From positions 1-40,701 of the forward strand of contig JBICIE010000013.1 in the NCBI GenBank assembly GCA_043101635.1: 40,701 bases of DNA, read 5' to 3'. The notes beneath the pieces are model-generated. The model worked only from the letters and a program-made list of their open reading frames with translations, did not search any database and was not told the DNA's origin. The position numbers and the translations under genes are program-made. Shown here piece after piece: positions 1-7,138 of this stretch. Positions within the stretch are counted from its first letter, which is position 1, and the number at the start of each line of letters is the position of its first letter. Source of the stretch: CAYMJK01 sp043101635 (GTDB taxonomy: Bacteria; Planctomycetota; Phycisphaerae; Phycisphaerales; UBA1924).

Positions 1-3000
1 GGCCCGATCGCCGCCACCATCCGCGCTGACGATGTCGCCGGAACCGTGGAACTTGTCCTCCAGGCCGCCGGGCGCCTCGACGGGCACAACGCCGGCCGCC
101 TCCAGCTCAACGCCTCCGCCGGCGATCTGCTGGACGCCGACGGCCGGCTGCGCCTGACGCTGCCGCAGACGCTGCGCGCAAGCGGCTCCTGGAAGGAGAT
201 CTCCACAGCGCTTGCGCAGCGCTGGGCCGAGCCCGCCGGAATCACACTTGCCGAAGATGTCGGTCCGCGCCTCGATCTCACTTTCTCCGCGGCGCCGCAG
301 GCCGGCGCCCTCGGGCTGGAGCTGAACGCTCAGGCCCGCAAACTCGGTGTCGACGCCGCAGCGCTCTGGGATGGCGCCGCCGTGCGCTCCGCCGAGGTCC
401 CTGTCCGGATCACGCTGCGCGATGTCGGCTCGACGCTTGGCCGCCTGGCGCCTGCCACGGCGCCGCTGACTGTGGCCCCGGGCGGTACCGTCCGCATCGA
501 GCTTGCCCAGTTCACCGTGCCGGTCGCCGGCGGCTTCAAGCCCGAGGCCATCAGCGCCGCCGCGGTGCTGCGCGCCGAGAACCTCCGGGCCACGCCTCCC
601 GGCGAGGGCGAGGTTGCCCTGTCCGTGATGGAGGTCCGCTACGCCGGCCAGGATCCCGCCGCAGCCCGCCTCGAACTGGGCGGCGAACTGCGCCACGGTC
701 CCCACCCGCTGACCGTCTCCGGCGGGTTCGACCTGCGCTCGCCGCTGCTCGGGAACGCTGGCTCCTGGGCCGAGGCGGTCGTCGCCATGGCTCCCGATGG
801 CGAGCTGACCATCGCCAACATCCCGCCGTCGCTGATCGAGGCCTTCCTCCCGGCGCCGCCTCCCGCCGACACCGCAAGCAACGGCGCAGCGCGATTCGAC
901 GTCTCCGAACTCATCGAACAGTTCACCGAGGCGCCCGCGACCGTGCGCCTCGCCCTGGCGCCCGCCGGCGATGTCGTCAATGTCAACTGCGCCGCCGACG
1001 GCGGCTCCACCAGCGTCGCCGTCGAGGGCGCGGTCGGCGCCCGCTCGCTCCGTCTCGGGTCGGCGACCGCCGACCTGCGGCTCGAGCAGGGCCTGATTGC
1101 GCAGCTCCTGCCCGAGAATCGCGCCGCCATCACCAAGGCGGCCCCGATCCGGTTGACTGCAGCGCCCGTCGAGGTCGCCCTCTCACCCGCCGGCGCCGTG
1201 GATCTCGCCAGCGCCGGCGAACTGAAGGTTTCGGCCGGGACGACCGGACAGTTGCTCATCACCGACTTCACCATCCCCGGCCCCGAGGGCGCCGCGGACC
1301 GGGCGCTTCCCCCCATCGGAGTCCGCGGCCTCACGGCCGAGGTCACCACCGGCGCCGCGGCACTGCTGGCCTCCGGCGATGTGACGCTGCGCGTCGAGAC
1401 CGACGTCATCACCAGCGACGATCACGTCGTCGCCCGCGCTGTGCTCGGCGCAGCGGCACAGACCAGCCAGGGGCAGTTCACCGGCGACCCGCGCATCGAC
1501 ATCGTGCTGCGCGATCTCGATGCCATCTTCTGCGATCAGCTTGCCGGCCATGACCTGCTCGTCAGCGGCGCAACCGGCGATCGCATCGACGCCATCAGCC
1601 TGGAGGCCGACGTGCGCCTGCGCGGCGATGAGCGCCCCGTCGATCTGCAGCGCCTCACCGTCAGCGTCGCGTCGCCCCGTCTTCGCACGACAGAGCCCGT
1701 TCGCCTCGACCGCCAGGGCGGCGCCCTGGTCCTCGAAGCCCCGACCGAGGTCCACTGGCGCGCCGTCCCCGGATGGACCAACCGCTTCGTGCTCCAGGTC
1801 GCCGACGACCCGGCCAGGACCCCGGACTACCGGGCCCGCTTCTCCGCGCCCACCGACCTGGTCATCGACATCGACAAGCTTTCCCTCGGCCCGCCGGGCG
1901 CATGGCTGGCGCCCGGCGCCTTCGCCCTGCAGGCCCGCGTCGCCTCTGACCGCATCGCCGCGATGACCGCCGGCGGAGACGATGTCAGCCTGACCGACCT
2001 GCGCCTCCAGGTCGCTCGCGGCGACCAGCCCGGCTCGGTAACCTGGGATCTCAGTGCCCAGCAGCGCGGCGTCGACACCGCCGGTCAGATCGCCGTCACC
2101 GGCAGGATCACCTCCCTCGCCGATCAGCGCGGAGCGCCCGCCTTTGACCAGGCAACCCTCACCCTTCACGCCAAGGCGCCCGCGCTGCGCAGCGCTGTCG
2201 TGGACTCGATCCTGCGCCAGGGCGGGCTCGTGCACGCCATGATGGGCCAGACCATGGCCTTCGAAGCCAACGTCGAGCAGCTCTCGGCAACCGGCGGTAC
2301 CGCCGCCGTCAGCGCCGAGTCGCCGCTTGCCAGGCTCGCCATCGAAGGACGTGTCAGCGACGACAGCGCCTTCATCGTCACAGGCCCCGAGCGCCTCGTC
2401 ACGCTCCATCAGATCACGCCCGAGCTTGGCGACCTGCTCGCCCCGGGTCTGCCGCAGATCGCCCGCTTCGAGAAGCGGCCCGAGGACGGAGAGGCCTACG
2501 TCACCCACAGCAACTTCCAGTTCCCCGTCGATGGCGACGTCTCCAGGCTCAACGGCCAGGTCACCATCACGCTCGGCGCCGCCCGCTTCCAGACCAGCAG
2601 CGCATTCTCCAAGGTCCTCAAGACCGTCGAACTCCAGGATCGGGGCTCCGTCGGCCGTCGCCTCGGTCCCCTCACCCTCACGATGACCAACGGTGTCATC
2701 ACCTACGACCGCTACACCATCCCGCTCGGTGAGTTCAACATGCAGACCTCCGGCACGATCGACCTGCCCAACCGGAGCCTCGACGTCGTCACGTGGATCC
2801 CCATCGGCGCCCTCACCGACGAGGCCGCCGGCATGTTCAACACCGGCCTCGGCAGCTTCCTCGGGCGCGCGGTCCCCGAGTTCGAGCGCCTCACCATGGT
2901 GCCCTGGCGCACCAGCGGCAAGTTCGGCAACACCACCACGCTCCCGGCGCCGGCCCTCTTCGTCGAAAACGTCGGCAGCCGCCTGCTCCGGCCCGACAAG

Positions 3001-3117
3001 ATGATCCGCGACATCTTCGGCGACTACAGCAAGCCGAAGGACAAGCCGGCCCAGTCCCCCCCGTCCGGCGACGCCGGCGGCCAGCAGACCGGCGGCAAAG
3101 ACGGCGGCGGGGGCTGA
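1..3117 (+). CDS. AsmA-like envelope protein, C-terminal part (5' truncated)
   Basis: The reading frame is open from base 1, so the gene begins before the window. A GTG at 46 is the first possible start inside it but is probably internal. About 1038 residues are visible. The sequence is repetitive, low in Cys and Lys, and rich in beta-strand-like stretches with alternating hydrophobic residues, as in AsmA/TamB-like proteins of the cell envelope. The last 200 residues fit the AsmA-like C-terminal region: a segment ending TSGTIDLPNRSLDVVTW is followed by a conserved IPIGAL stretch and a short Pro/Gly/Lys-rich tail. This family is thought to act in lipid transport between membranes; that role is inferred here. 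The stop TGA directly abuts the stop of the convergent Nudix gene in TGATCA, with no terminator between them. Family assignment is moderate; exact function is unknown. Confidence 0.7.
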   Translation, partial: GPIAATIRADDVAGTVELVLQAAGRLDGHNAGRLQLNASAGDLLDADGRLRLTLPQTLRASGSWKEISTALAQRWAEPAGITLAEDVGPRLDLTFSAAPQAGALGLELNAQARKLGVDAAALWDGAAVRSAEVPVRITLRDVGSTLGRLAPATAPLTVAPGGTVRIELAQFTVPVAGGFKPEAISAAAVLRAENLRATPPGEGEVALSVMEVRYAGQDPAAARLELGGELRHGPHPLTVSGGFDLRSPLLGNAGSWAEAVVAMAPDGELTIANIPPSLIEAFLPAPPPADTASNGAARFDVSELIEQFTEAPATVRLALAPAGDVVNVNCAADGGSTSVAVEGAVGARSLRLGSATADLRLEQGLIAQLLPENRAAITKAAPIRLTAAPVEVALSPAGAVDLASAGELKVSAGTTGQLLITDFTIPGPEGAADRALPPIGVRGLTAEVTTGAAALLASGDVTLRVETDVITSDDHVVARAVLGAAAQTSQGQFTGDPRIDIVLRDLDAIFCDQLAGHDLLVSGATGDRIDAISLEADVRLRGDERPVDLQRLTVSVASPRLRTTEPVRLDRQGGALVLEAPTEVHWRAVPGWTNRFVLQVADDPARTPDYRARFSAPTDLVIDIDKLSLGPPGAWLAPGAFALQARVASDRIAAMTAGGDDVSLTDLRLQVARGDQPGSVTWDLSAQQRGVDTAGQIAVTGRITSLADQRGAPAFDQATLTLHAKAPALRSAVVDSILRQGGLVHAMMGQTMAFEANVEQLSATGGTAAVSAESPLARLAIEGRVSDDSAFIVTGPERLVTLHQITPELGDLLAPGLPQIARFEKRPEDGEAYVTHSNFQFPVDGDVSRLNGQVTITLGAARFQTSSAFSKVLKTVELQDRGSVGRRLGPLTLTMTNGVITYDRYTIPLGEFNMQTSGTIDLPNRSLDVVTWIPIGALTDEAAGMFNTGLGSFLGRAVPEFERLTMVPWRTSGKFGNTTTLPAPALFVENVGSRLLRPDKMIRDIFGDYSKPKDKPAQSPPSGDAGGQQTGGKDGGGG

Positions 3118-3816
3118 TCAGATCCAGCCCAGCGCCTGCATGATCGCCCGCGACGGCGCGATCGTCGCCCGCTGCGCTGTGAACCGCGGAAGATCGCCGA
3201 TCGCTACCCACGCGGCGTCCTCATACTCCCACCCGTCGCCGTGGCGTGGCGCCGGCGCTGTCCCCTCCAGGTCGATCCGCAGCACGATGTCCAGGCTTCG
3301 CGCCGCGTCATCGCTGCACACACCGACGCACTGCGCGCCGCCGGTGTCGATCGCCACCCCGATCTCCTCGACGATCTCGGCCGCCAGCGCTGCGCGGATC
3401 CGCTCAATCGAGACCTGCCCTTCCCCCTCGGCCGGCTCCACCCCGCCCGCCGGCCCGATCTCCCACATCCCCGGGTAGCTGCGCAGCTTCGCCCCGCGCT
3501 GACCAAGCAGCACGCGCGAGCCCTCGTGCACCAGCAGCCCCGTCACCGACAGCAGCCGCACATCGTCCCCGGGCCGGCGCAGCACGATCTCTCGATACCG
3601 CCCGCGCCGGCACCGCATGACGCCCGCCGCGCTGTCCAGCGATGTCACCGAATAGATGGCGCCGTCGAACAGGGCCGGGTTGGCGCCCCGCAGCGCCTCC
3701 CAGCGCCGCTGCTCATCCGGCCGCATCGGCGGCGCATCGCCAGCCTCCACCGTGATCGTCAGGTCTCGCGCCGCGGCAAACGCGCTGCGCTCGACCCGCG
3801 CCCCCCCGCCGGTCAC
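3118..3816 (-). CDS. Nudix hydrolase
   Basis: A 232-residue protein with a Nudix domain from about residue 85 to the end. The Nudix box lies at about residues 124-154. It begins with the expected Gly-x5-Glu (GGVEPAE) and ends in AEIVEEIGV, which keeps the metal-binding Glu residues. The usual Arg of REUXEEXGU is Ala, and about eight extra residues are inserted between the two halves. The context WEIGPAGGVE resembles IPP-isomerase-like and housekeeping Nudix enzymes. Substrate cannot be told. The GTG start at 3816 overlaps the ybaB stop as GTGA, so it is the last gene of the dnaX operon and translationally coupled. In many bacteria recR occupies this place after ybaB; no recR is present here. 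Confidence 0.8.
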   Translation of the reverse strand: MTGGGARVERSAFAAARDLTITVEAGDAPPMRPDEQRRWEALRGANPALFDGAIYSVTSLDSAAGVMRCRRGRYREIVLRRPGDDVRLLSVTGLLVHEGSRVLLGQRGAKLRSYPGMWEIGPAGGVEPAEGEGQVSIERIRAALAAEIVEEIGVAIDTGGAQCVGVCSDDAARSLDIVLRIDLEGTAPAPRHGDGWEYEDAAWVAIGDLPRFTAQRATIAPSRAIMQALGWI

Positions 3817-4190
3817 GGCAGCAGGCCGCCCAGCCCGCCGAGTTGCCCCGCCAGATCCGGCAGGCCAAGTGCCGCCGCTTCCCGCTGCACGATCTCCCGA
3901 GCTGCCCGCTGGGCCAGCGCCAGCCCGTCGTTGGTCGCCTCCGCGATCAGTTGCTGGGCCATCTGCCGCGACTGCTCGTCGGCGCCCAGCCCCTGCGCCA
4001 CCGCCGGCTCCAGCGCCACCGCGCGCACCTTCAGGTCGCCGCCGACCGTCACCCGCGCGGCCCCGCCGCCCGCCTCGCCGACCACTTCCGTCGCCGCCAG
4101 TTCATCCCTGATGCGCCGGCCGACGGCCTCCAGCTTCTCGCGGTTCTTCAGCAGCCCCGCCAGCGCGCCCATCGTCTTGAAATCAAGCAA
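3813..4190 (-). CDS. ybaB: YbaB/EbfC family nucleoid-associated protein
   Basis: A 125-residue small DNA-binding protein of the YbaB/EbfC family. It has the family pattern: an N-terminal helix (GALAGLLKNREKLEAVGRRI), a central beta-hairpin with a conserved VTVGGDLKVRAVALEP stretch, and a C-terminal helix followed by a Gly/Leu-rich tail ending GGLGGLLP. Family members form dimers that bind DNA non-specifically. A TTG at 4190 is the likely start because GGGAG (4198-4202) lies at the right distance upstream; an ATG at 4172 is the alternative. The gene follows the 117-residue membrane protein by 3 bases and overlaps the Nudix start by 4. The dnaX-ybaB pairing is widely conserved and supports the call. 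Confidence 0.88.
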   Translation of the reverse strand: MLDFKTMGALAGLLKNREKLEAVGRRIRDELAATEVVGEAGGGAARVTVGGDLKVRAVALEPAVAQGLGADEQSRQMAQQLIAEATNDGLALAQRAAREIVQREAAALGLPDLAGQLGGLGGLLP

Positions 4191-4193
4191 ACC

Positions 4194-4547
4194 TCAGCTC
4201 CCGGTCTGCACGCCTTCGGCGTCATAGGTCCGGTGGGCCGCAACCACGCCACCACGCATGACCACCTCCACCAGCACGGCGAGTTCCGGGTCCTTCTCGC
4301 GCATGTCGAAGACATAGACATCCTGCTCGCCGGCCTTCGCAACCGGGTTGTTGTGGCCCAGCGTCGCCTTCGCCTCATCGAGCGTCTTGCGCAGCAGCCC
4401 GCCGCCATTGACGAACGCCTCGATCTTCTCCACCGAGTTCAGGTTCGTCTTCTGCTGCTGCATGAAGAAGAACCCGCCCGCCGCCGCCGCCAGCACCGCC
4501 ACCAGCACCACGATCCGGATCAGGCCGCCCTTGCCCTGCTGCGCCAT
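4194..4547 (-). CDS. Small membrane-anchored protein in the dnaX operon
   Basis: A 117-residue protein I do not recognise as a named family. It has a short basic N-terminus, then one membrane segment at about residues 9-29 (IRIVVLVAVLAAAAGGFFFM), so it is probably held in the inner membrane with the rest outside. The soluble part has a helix (VEKIEAFVNGGGLLRKTLDE) and a mixed alpha/beta end containing VYVFDMREKDPELAVLVEVV. It begins 12 bases after the dnaX stop, with AAAGGGAG upstream of ATG 4547 as ribosome binding site, and ends 3 bases before the ybaB start. Cotranscription with dnaX and ybaB is likely. No function can be assigned. Confidence 0.75.
   Translation of the reverse strand: MAQQGKGGLIRIVVLVAVLAAAAGGFFFMQQQKTNLNSVEKIEAFVNGGGLLRKTLDEAKATLGHNNPVAKAGEQDVYVFDMREKDPELAVLVEVVMRGGVVAAHRTYDAEGVQTGS
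4198..4202 (-). promoter_or_regulatory. Ribosome binding site deciding the TTG start of ybaB
   Basis: On the minus strand GGGAG stands 7 bases before TTG at 4190. The ATG at 4172 has no comparable site, so the TTG start is preferred. Confidence 0.5.
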
Positions 4548-4559
4548 TGAAAGCTCCCT

Positions 4560-6253
4560 TTACTGCGGCCGCGCCAGCGGCTCGACATGCACGATCTTCG
4601 CCCCGAACAGTTCCGCCGCCCGGCGCACCAGCGGGTGCTCCTCGCCTGGCGCCGGCCCCGCCGGACGCCCCTGCTGGGCCGGCGCCTCCGCGCCCGAAGC
4701 CGAGCCCGCCGCCTCCAGCGCTGCCAGCTCCAGCCGCATGCTCCGGCCCGCGGCCTGCGACAGCAGCGACTCCACCGCCGCCCGCTTCGCCTCGATCATT
4801 GGCGCAACGTTCGGCCCGGCCCGCACCAAGGCCACCGCCCCGGCCACCGACTCCGGCTCCGCCTGCCCCAGCAGGGCCCGTAGCTGCCGGCTCTCGGATA
4901 GCTCGATTGCCCGGCGCCACAATCCCGGCCCGTCCAGATCCGGGCCTACCGGCGCCGGGGCCGCCGTCACGCGCGGCTCAGACGCGGCGGGGGCTGCTCG
5001 CGCCGGCTCTGAGGCCCTTGGCGTTGGCTCGGCGGCAGGGGGCGCCGGCTCCGCCGCGGCAGCCCGCGGGGCCGGCGTCAGCGTTTTTTTGACCCGGCGC
5101 TCCTCTCGGGGACCGCGCGCCCGGCCGCGCCGTTCCCTTCCCGAAGCTCGCGCACCAGACCCGTCACATCCGCGATCTTCTCCGCCAGCGCCAGGCGCAC
5201 GATCACCGCGTCCAGCAGCGCCCGCGGCGCCGGGCTCGCCTTCAGCGACCGCTGGGCCCCGTCGCACAGCGCAATCATGTGCGAGAGGCCGGCCGCGTCG
5301 AACGCCTCTGCACGCTGCGTTTCCTCGGCCCGGGCCTGCTCGCCGATCTCCACCAGGTCGGTGTCGCCGCCGCAGGCGCCGAGCACCATCAGGTCCCGCA
5401 GTCGCTCCGCCAGCGTCTCCAGAAGCTGATCCGGCGCCACCGACCGCTCCATCAGCGCTCCGGCCTGGGCCAGCGCCGCCCCGGCGTCGCCGGCCGCAAA
5501 CGCGTCGATCAGCCCGGACACCAGATCCCGCGCCGGCAGCCCCAGCAGTTCCTCCAGCAGCGCCAGCGTCAGCCGCTGCTCGCCGGAGGCCATCAGCCGG
5601 TCCAGCACGCTCAGGGCGTCGCGCATCGACCCGGCGCCAAGCCGCGCCACCTCGAACACCAGGTCCTCATCCGCCGCCAGCCCCTCGCGCTCGATCACCG
5701 CCCGCAGGTGCTCGGCGATGCGCATCGCCGGGATGTTGCGGAAGTCGAACCGCTGGCACCGGCTCTGAATCGTCGCTGGCACCTTGTGCGCCTCGGTGGT
5801 GCACAGAATGAACTTGACGTGCTCCGGCGGCTCCTCCATCGTCTTCAGCAGCGCGTTGAACGCCGCCGTCGACAGCATGTGCACTTCGTCGATGATGTAG
5901 ATCTTGTACTTGCCCCGCATCGGCCGGTAGCCGGCGTTGGCGATCAACTCGCGGGCCTGCTCGACCGAGTTGTTGCTCGCCCCGTCGATCTCAATGACAT
6001 CGGTGTCCTGCCCGGTCATGATGGCCTTGTTGACCGGATCGTCCGGCCCCGCCCCGGGGTTGCCATTCAGGGCCTTGGCGAAGATCCGGGCCATCGAGGT
6101 CTTGCCCACCCCCCGCGTGCCGCAGAACAGGTACGCGTGGGCCACGCGATTGGCCTCGATCGCCGCCCGCAGCGTCCGCGCAATCGGCTCCTGCCCGACA
6201 ACCTCGTCGAAGTCGGTGGAGCGATACCTGCGAGCCAGCACGGTGTACGCCAT
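4560..6253 (-). CDS. dnaX: DNA polymerase III tau subunit, made by -1 frameshift
   Basis: Full-length DnaX needs a -1 shift at the A7 run 5084-5090. Frame 0 (6253 to 5084) encodes the AAA+ clamp-loader part; the -1 frame (to 4560) continues with KKTLTPAPR, a Pro/Ala-rich linker, then a helical C-terminal domain ending HPLVRRAAELFGAKIVHVEP, which looks like the tau-specific domain that binds polymerase alpha. The predicted product is 564 residues. Walker A is GTRGVGKT at 45-52, Walker B YIIDEVH near 119-125, and the arginine-finger region is SRCQRF. The four-Cys zinc ribbon that normally follows KALN is absent. The start at 6253 (MAYTVLARRYR) matches the usual DnaX N-terminus; ATG 6262 is possible. 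A sequencing error in the A-run would give the same picture, but the nearby recoding signals argue for a real shift. Confidence 0.8.
5044..5106 (-). promoter_or_regulatory. dnaX programmed frameshift signal: SD-like site, slippery A7, hairpin
   Basis: Reading on the minus strand: an anti-16S-like AGAGGAG (5106-5100), 9 bases, then seven A (5090-5084) in phase TCA AAA AAA CGC TGA, so the slippery heptamer is A AAA AAA. After 7 bases comes a strong stem-loop. Its outer arms are GCCGGC (5076-5071 and 5049-5044) and its inner arms CCGCGG (5069-5064 and 5059-5054) around a GCUG loop. Element types and distances match the Escherichia coli dnaX site. Transcriptional slippage on the A-run, as in Thermus, is another way to the same products. 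Confidence 0.8.
5078..6253 (-). CDS. dnaX: DNA polymerase III gamma subunit (unshifted dnaX product)
   Basis: Without a shift, translation ends at TGA 5080-5078, two codons after the A7 run, giving a 391-residue protein with the ATPase domains I-III but no tau C-terminus. This corresponds to the gamma form of the clamp loader. The layout is the reverse of Escherichia coli, where frame 0 gives tau and the -1 frame stops at once. Gamma and tau share everything up to residue 390, including Walker A, Walker B and the SRC motif. The gene is first in its operon; a REP palindrome lies about 20 bases upstream of its start. Confidence 0.8.
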   Translation of the reverse strand: MAYTVLARRYRSTDFDEVVGQEPIARTLRAAIEANRVAHAYLFCGTRGVGKTSMARIFAKALNGNPGAGPDDPVNKAIMTGQDTDVIEIDGASNNSVEQARELIANAGYRPMRGKYKIYIIDEVHMLSTAAFNALLKTMEEPPEHVKFILCTTEAHKVPATIQSRCQRFDFRNIPAMRIAEHLRAVIEREGLAADEDLVFEVARLGAGSMRDALSVLDRLMASGEQRLTLALLEELLGLPARDLVSGLIDAFAAGDAGAALAQAGALMERSVAPDQLLETLAERLRDLMVLGACGGDTDLVEIGEQARAEETQRAEAFDAAGLSHMIALCDGAQRSLKASPAPRALLDAVIVRLALAEKIADVTGLVRELREGNGAAGRAVPERSAGSKKR

Positions 6254-6272
6254 GGCCGCCATTCTACGGCCC

Positions 6273-6301
6273 AAAAGAGCCCCGAGCGCAAGCTCGGGGG
6301 C
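6273..6301 (+). repeat. REP palindrome copy a
   Basis: Hairpin CCCCGAGC (6280-6287), loop GCAA, GCTCGGGG (6292-6299), preceded by AAAAGAG. The same unit, in either orientation, occurs three more times at 33481-35113 next to a REP-associated transposase. It lies between the divergent dnaX and PIN genes. Confidence 0.8.
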
Positions 6302-6387
6302 CCTGTCGCTCGCAGGCGCCCCCGCGCAGCGCCGCCCACGTTTCCAGCGGAGCGTCGGCGCCCGCCCCGGCGCCCGTATCATCCCCC

Positions 6388-6861
6388 ATGGCCCGGGTGT
6401 ACCTCGAAACCAGCTTCATCAGCGCCTGCGTGACCGATCGCGAAGACGCCGCCAGCGTCTACCGGCGCGAAACCAGCCTGGAGTGGTGGGAGAAACAGGG
6501 ACCTCGCCATGAACTGGTCGTGTCAACCGAGGTGCTCGCGGAGTTAGATAATCCGGGCTTCCGAGGCCGGGACGCCGCGCTCGCCATGATTGAGCCACTC
6601 GGCCTGCTCGCCGCGGACGCCGATGCGCTGGGTCTTGCACAGGTCCTTGTGCGTGAGCGCGTCATGCCCGGCCCGATCGATCGGGGCGACAGCATGCACG
6701 TTGCAATCGCGACTGTTCATGGCACGGATTTCATCGTCAGTTGGAACGTTCGACATCTCGCCAACCTGAACAAGCTCGACCATCTTCGGGCGGTCACCAT
6801 GCGACTAGGCCTGCTTCCGCCGATGATCGTGACCCCCGATCTGCTCTGGGAATCACCATGA
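6388..6861 (+). CDS. PIN-domain protein, VapC-like toxin candidate
   Basis: A 157-residue protein with the PIN nuclease pattern: an acidic residue in the first strand (YLETSFISA, Glu where Asp is usual), Glu in STEVLAELDNP, and the conserved DSMHVAIATVHGTDFIVSWN stretch that supplies the last acids and the typical W-N. PIN toxins cut RNA using these acids and Mg2+. The stop overlaps the start of the next small gene as ATGA, which suggests a two-gene toxin-antitoxin unit with the toxin gene first. A REP palindrome precedes it. A free-standing PIN RNase without toxin role cannot be excluded. Confidence 0.8.
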   Translation: MARVYLETSFISACVTDREDAASVYRRETSLEWWEKQGPRHELVVSTEVLAELDNPGFRGRDAALAMIEPLGLLAADADALGLAQVLVRERVMPGPIDRGDSMHVAIATVHGTDFIVSWNVRHLANLNKLDHLRAVTMRLGLLPPMIVTPDLLWESP

Positions 6862-7055
6862 TGAATGACGCTGCCCAATCACACGCAAAGCCGGACCCGC
6901 TCATCGATGAGGTCCGCGAGATGCGCAGGCAACTCATCGAGCGATTCGATGGTGATCTGGACCGGCTCGCCGAGCACCTTCGTGAGATCGAGCGACGATA
7001 CCCGGATCGAGTGATCCGTAGAGACGCCGCAAAGTCGTCCAAGCAGGCTTCGTGA
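6858..7055 (+). CDS. Small helical protein, putative antitoxin partner of the PIN gene
   Basis: A 65-residue protein starting at ATG 6858 inside the PIN stop (ATGA overlap). It is charged and predicted helical: DPLIDEVREMRRQLIERFDG, then DLDRLAEHLREIERRYPDRV and a Lys/Ser tail. Small proteins with this kind of (D/E)xxVRxxRxxxxxxFxxDLDxLxxxLxE pattern often follow PIN genes and probably neutralise them by binding. No DNA-binding fold such as AbrB or RHH is obvious. The antitoxin role is inferred from position and size. Confidence 0.7.
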   Translation: MMNDAAQSHAKPDPLIDEVREMRRQLIERFDGDLDRLAEHLREIERRYPDRVIRRDAAKSSKQAS

Positions 7056-7138
7056 CCGGAAGAAGGAGCGACAGCGATCACTGATATGATATGTGAGTCG
7101 CTGGAATCCACTGCCTTCCCTTCAGCGAACCACCCCCC

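Noticed and set aside
4560..5267. Separate 235-codon gene on the minus strand
   Set aside because: Its first third is an out-of-frame copy of dnaX and only the part after the A7 run is protein-like. It is the -1 frame part of tau, not a gene with its own start.
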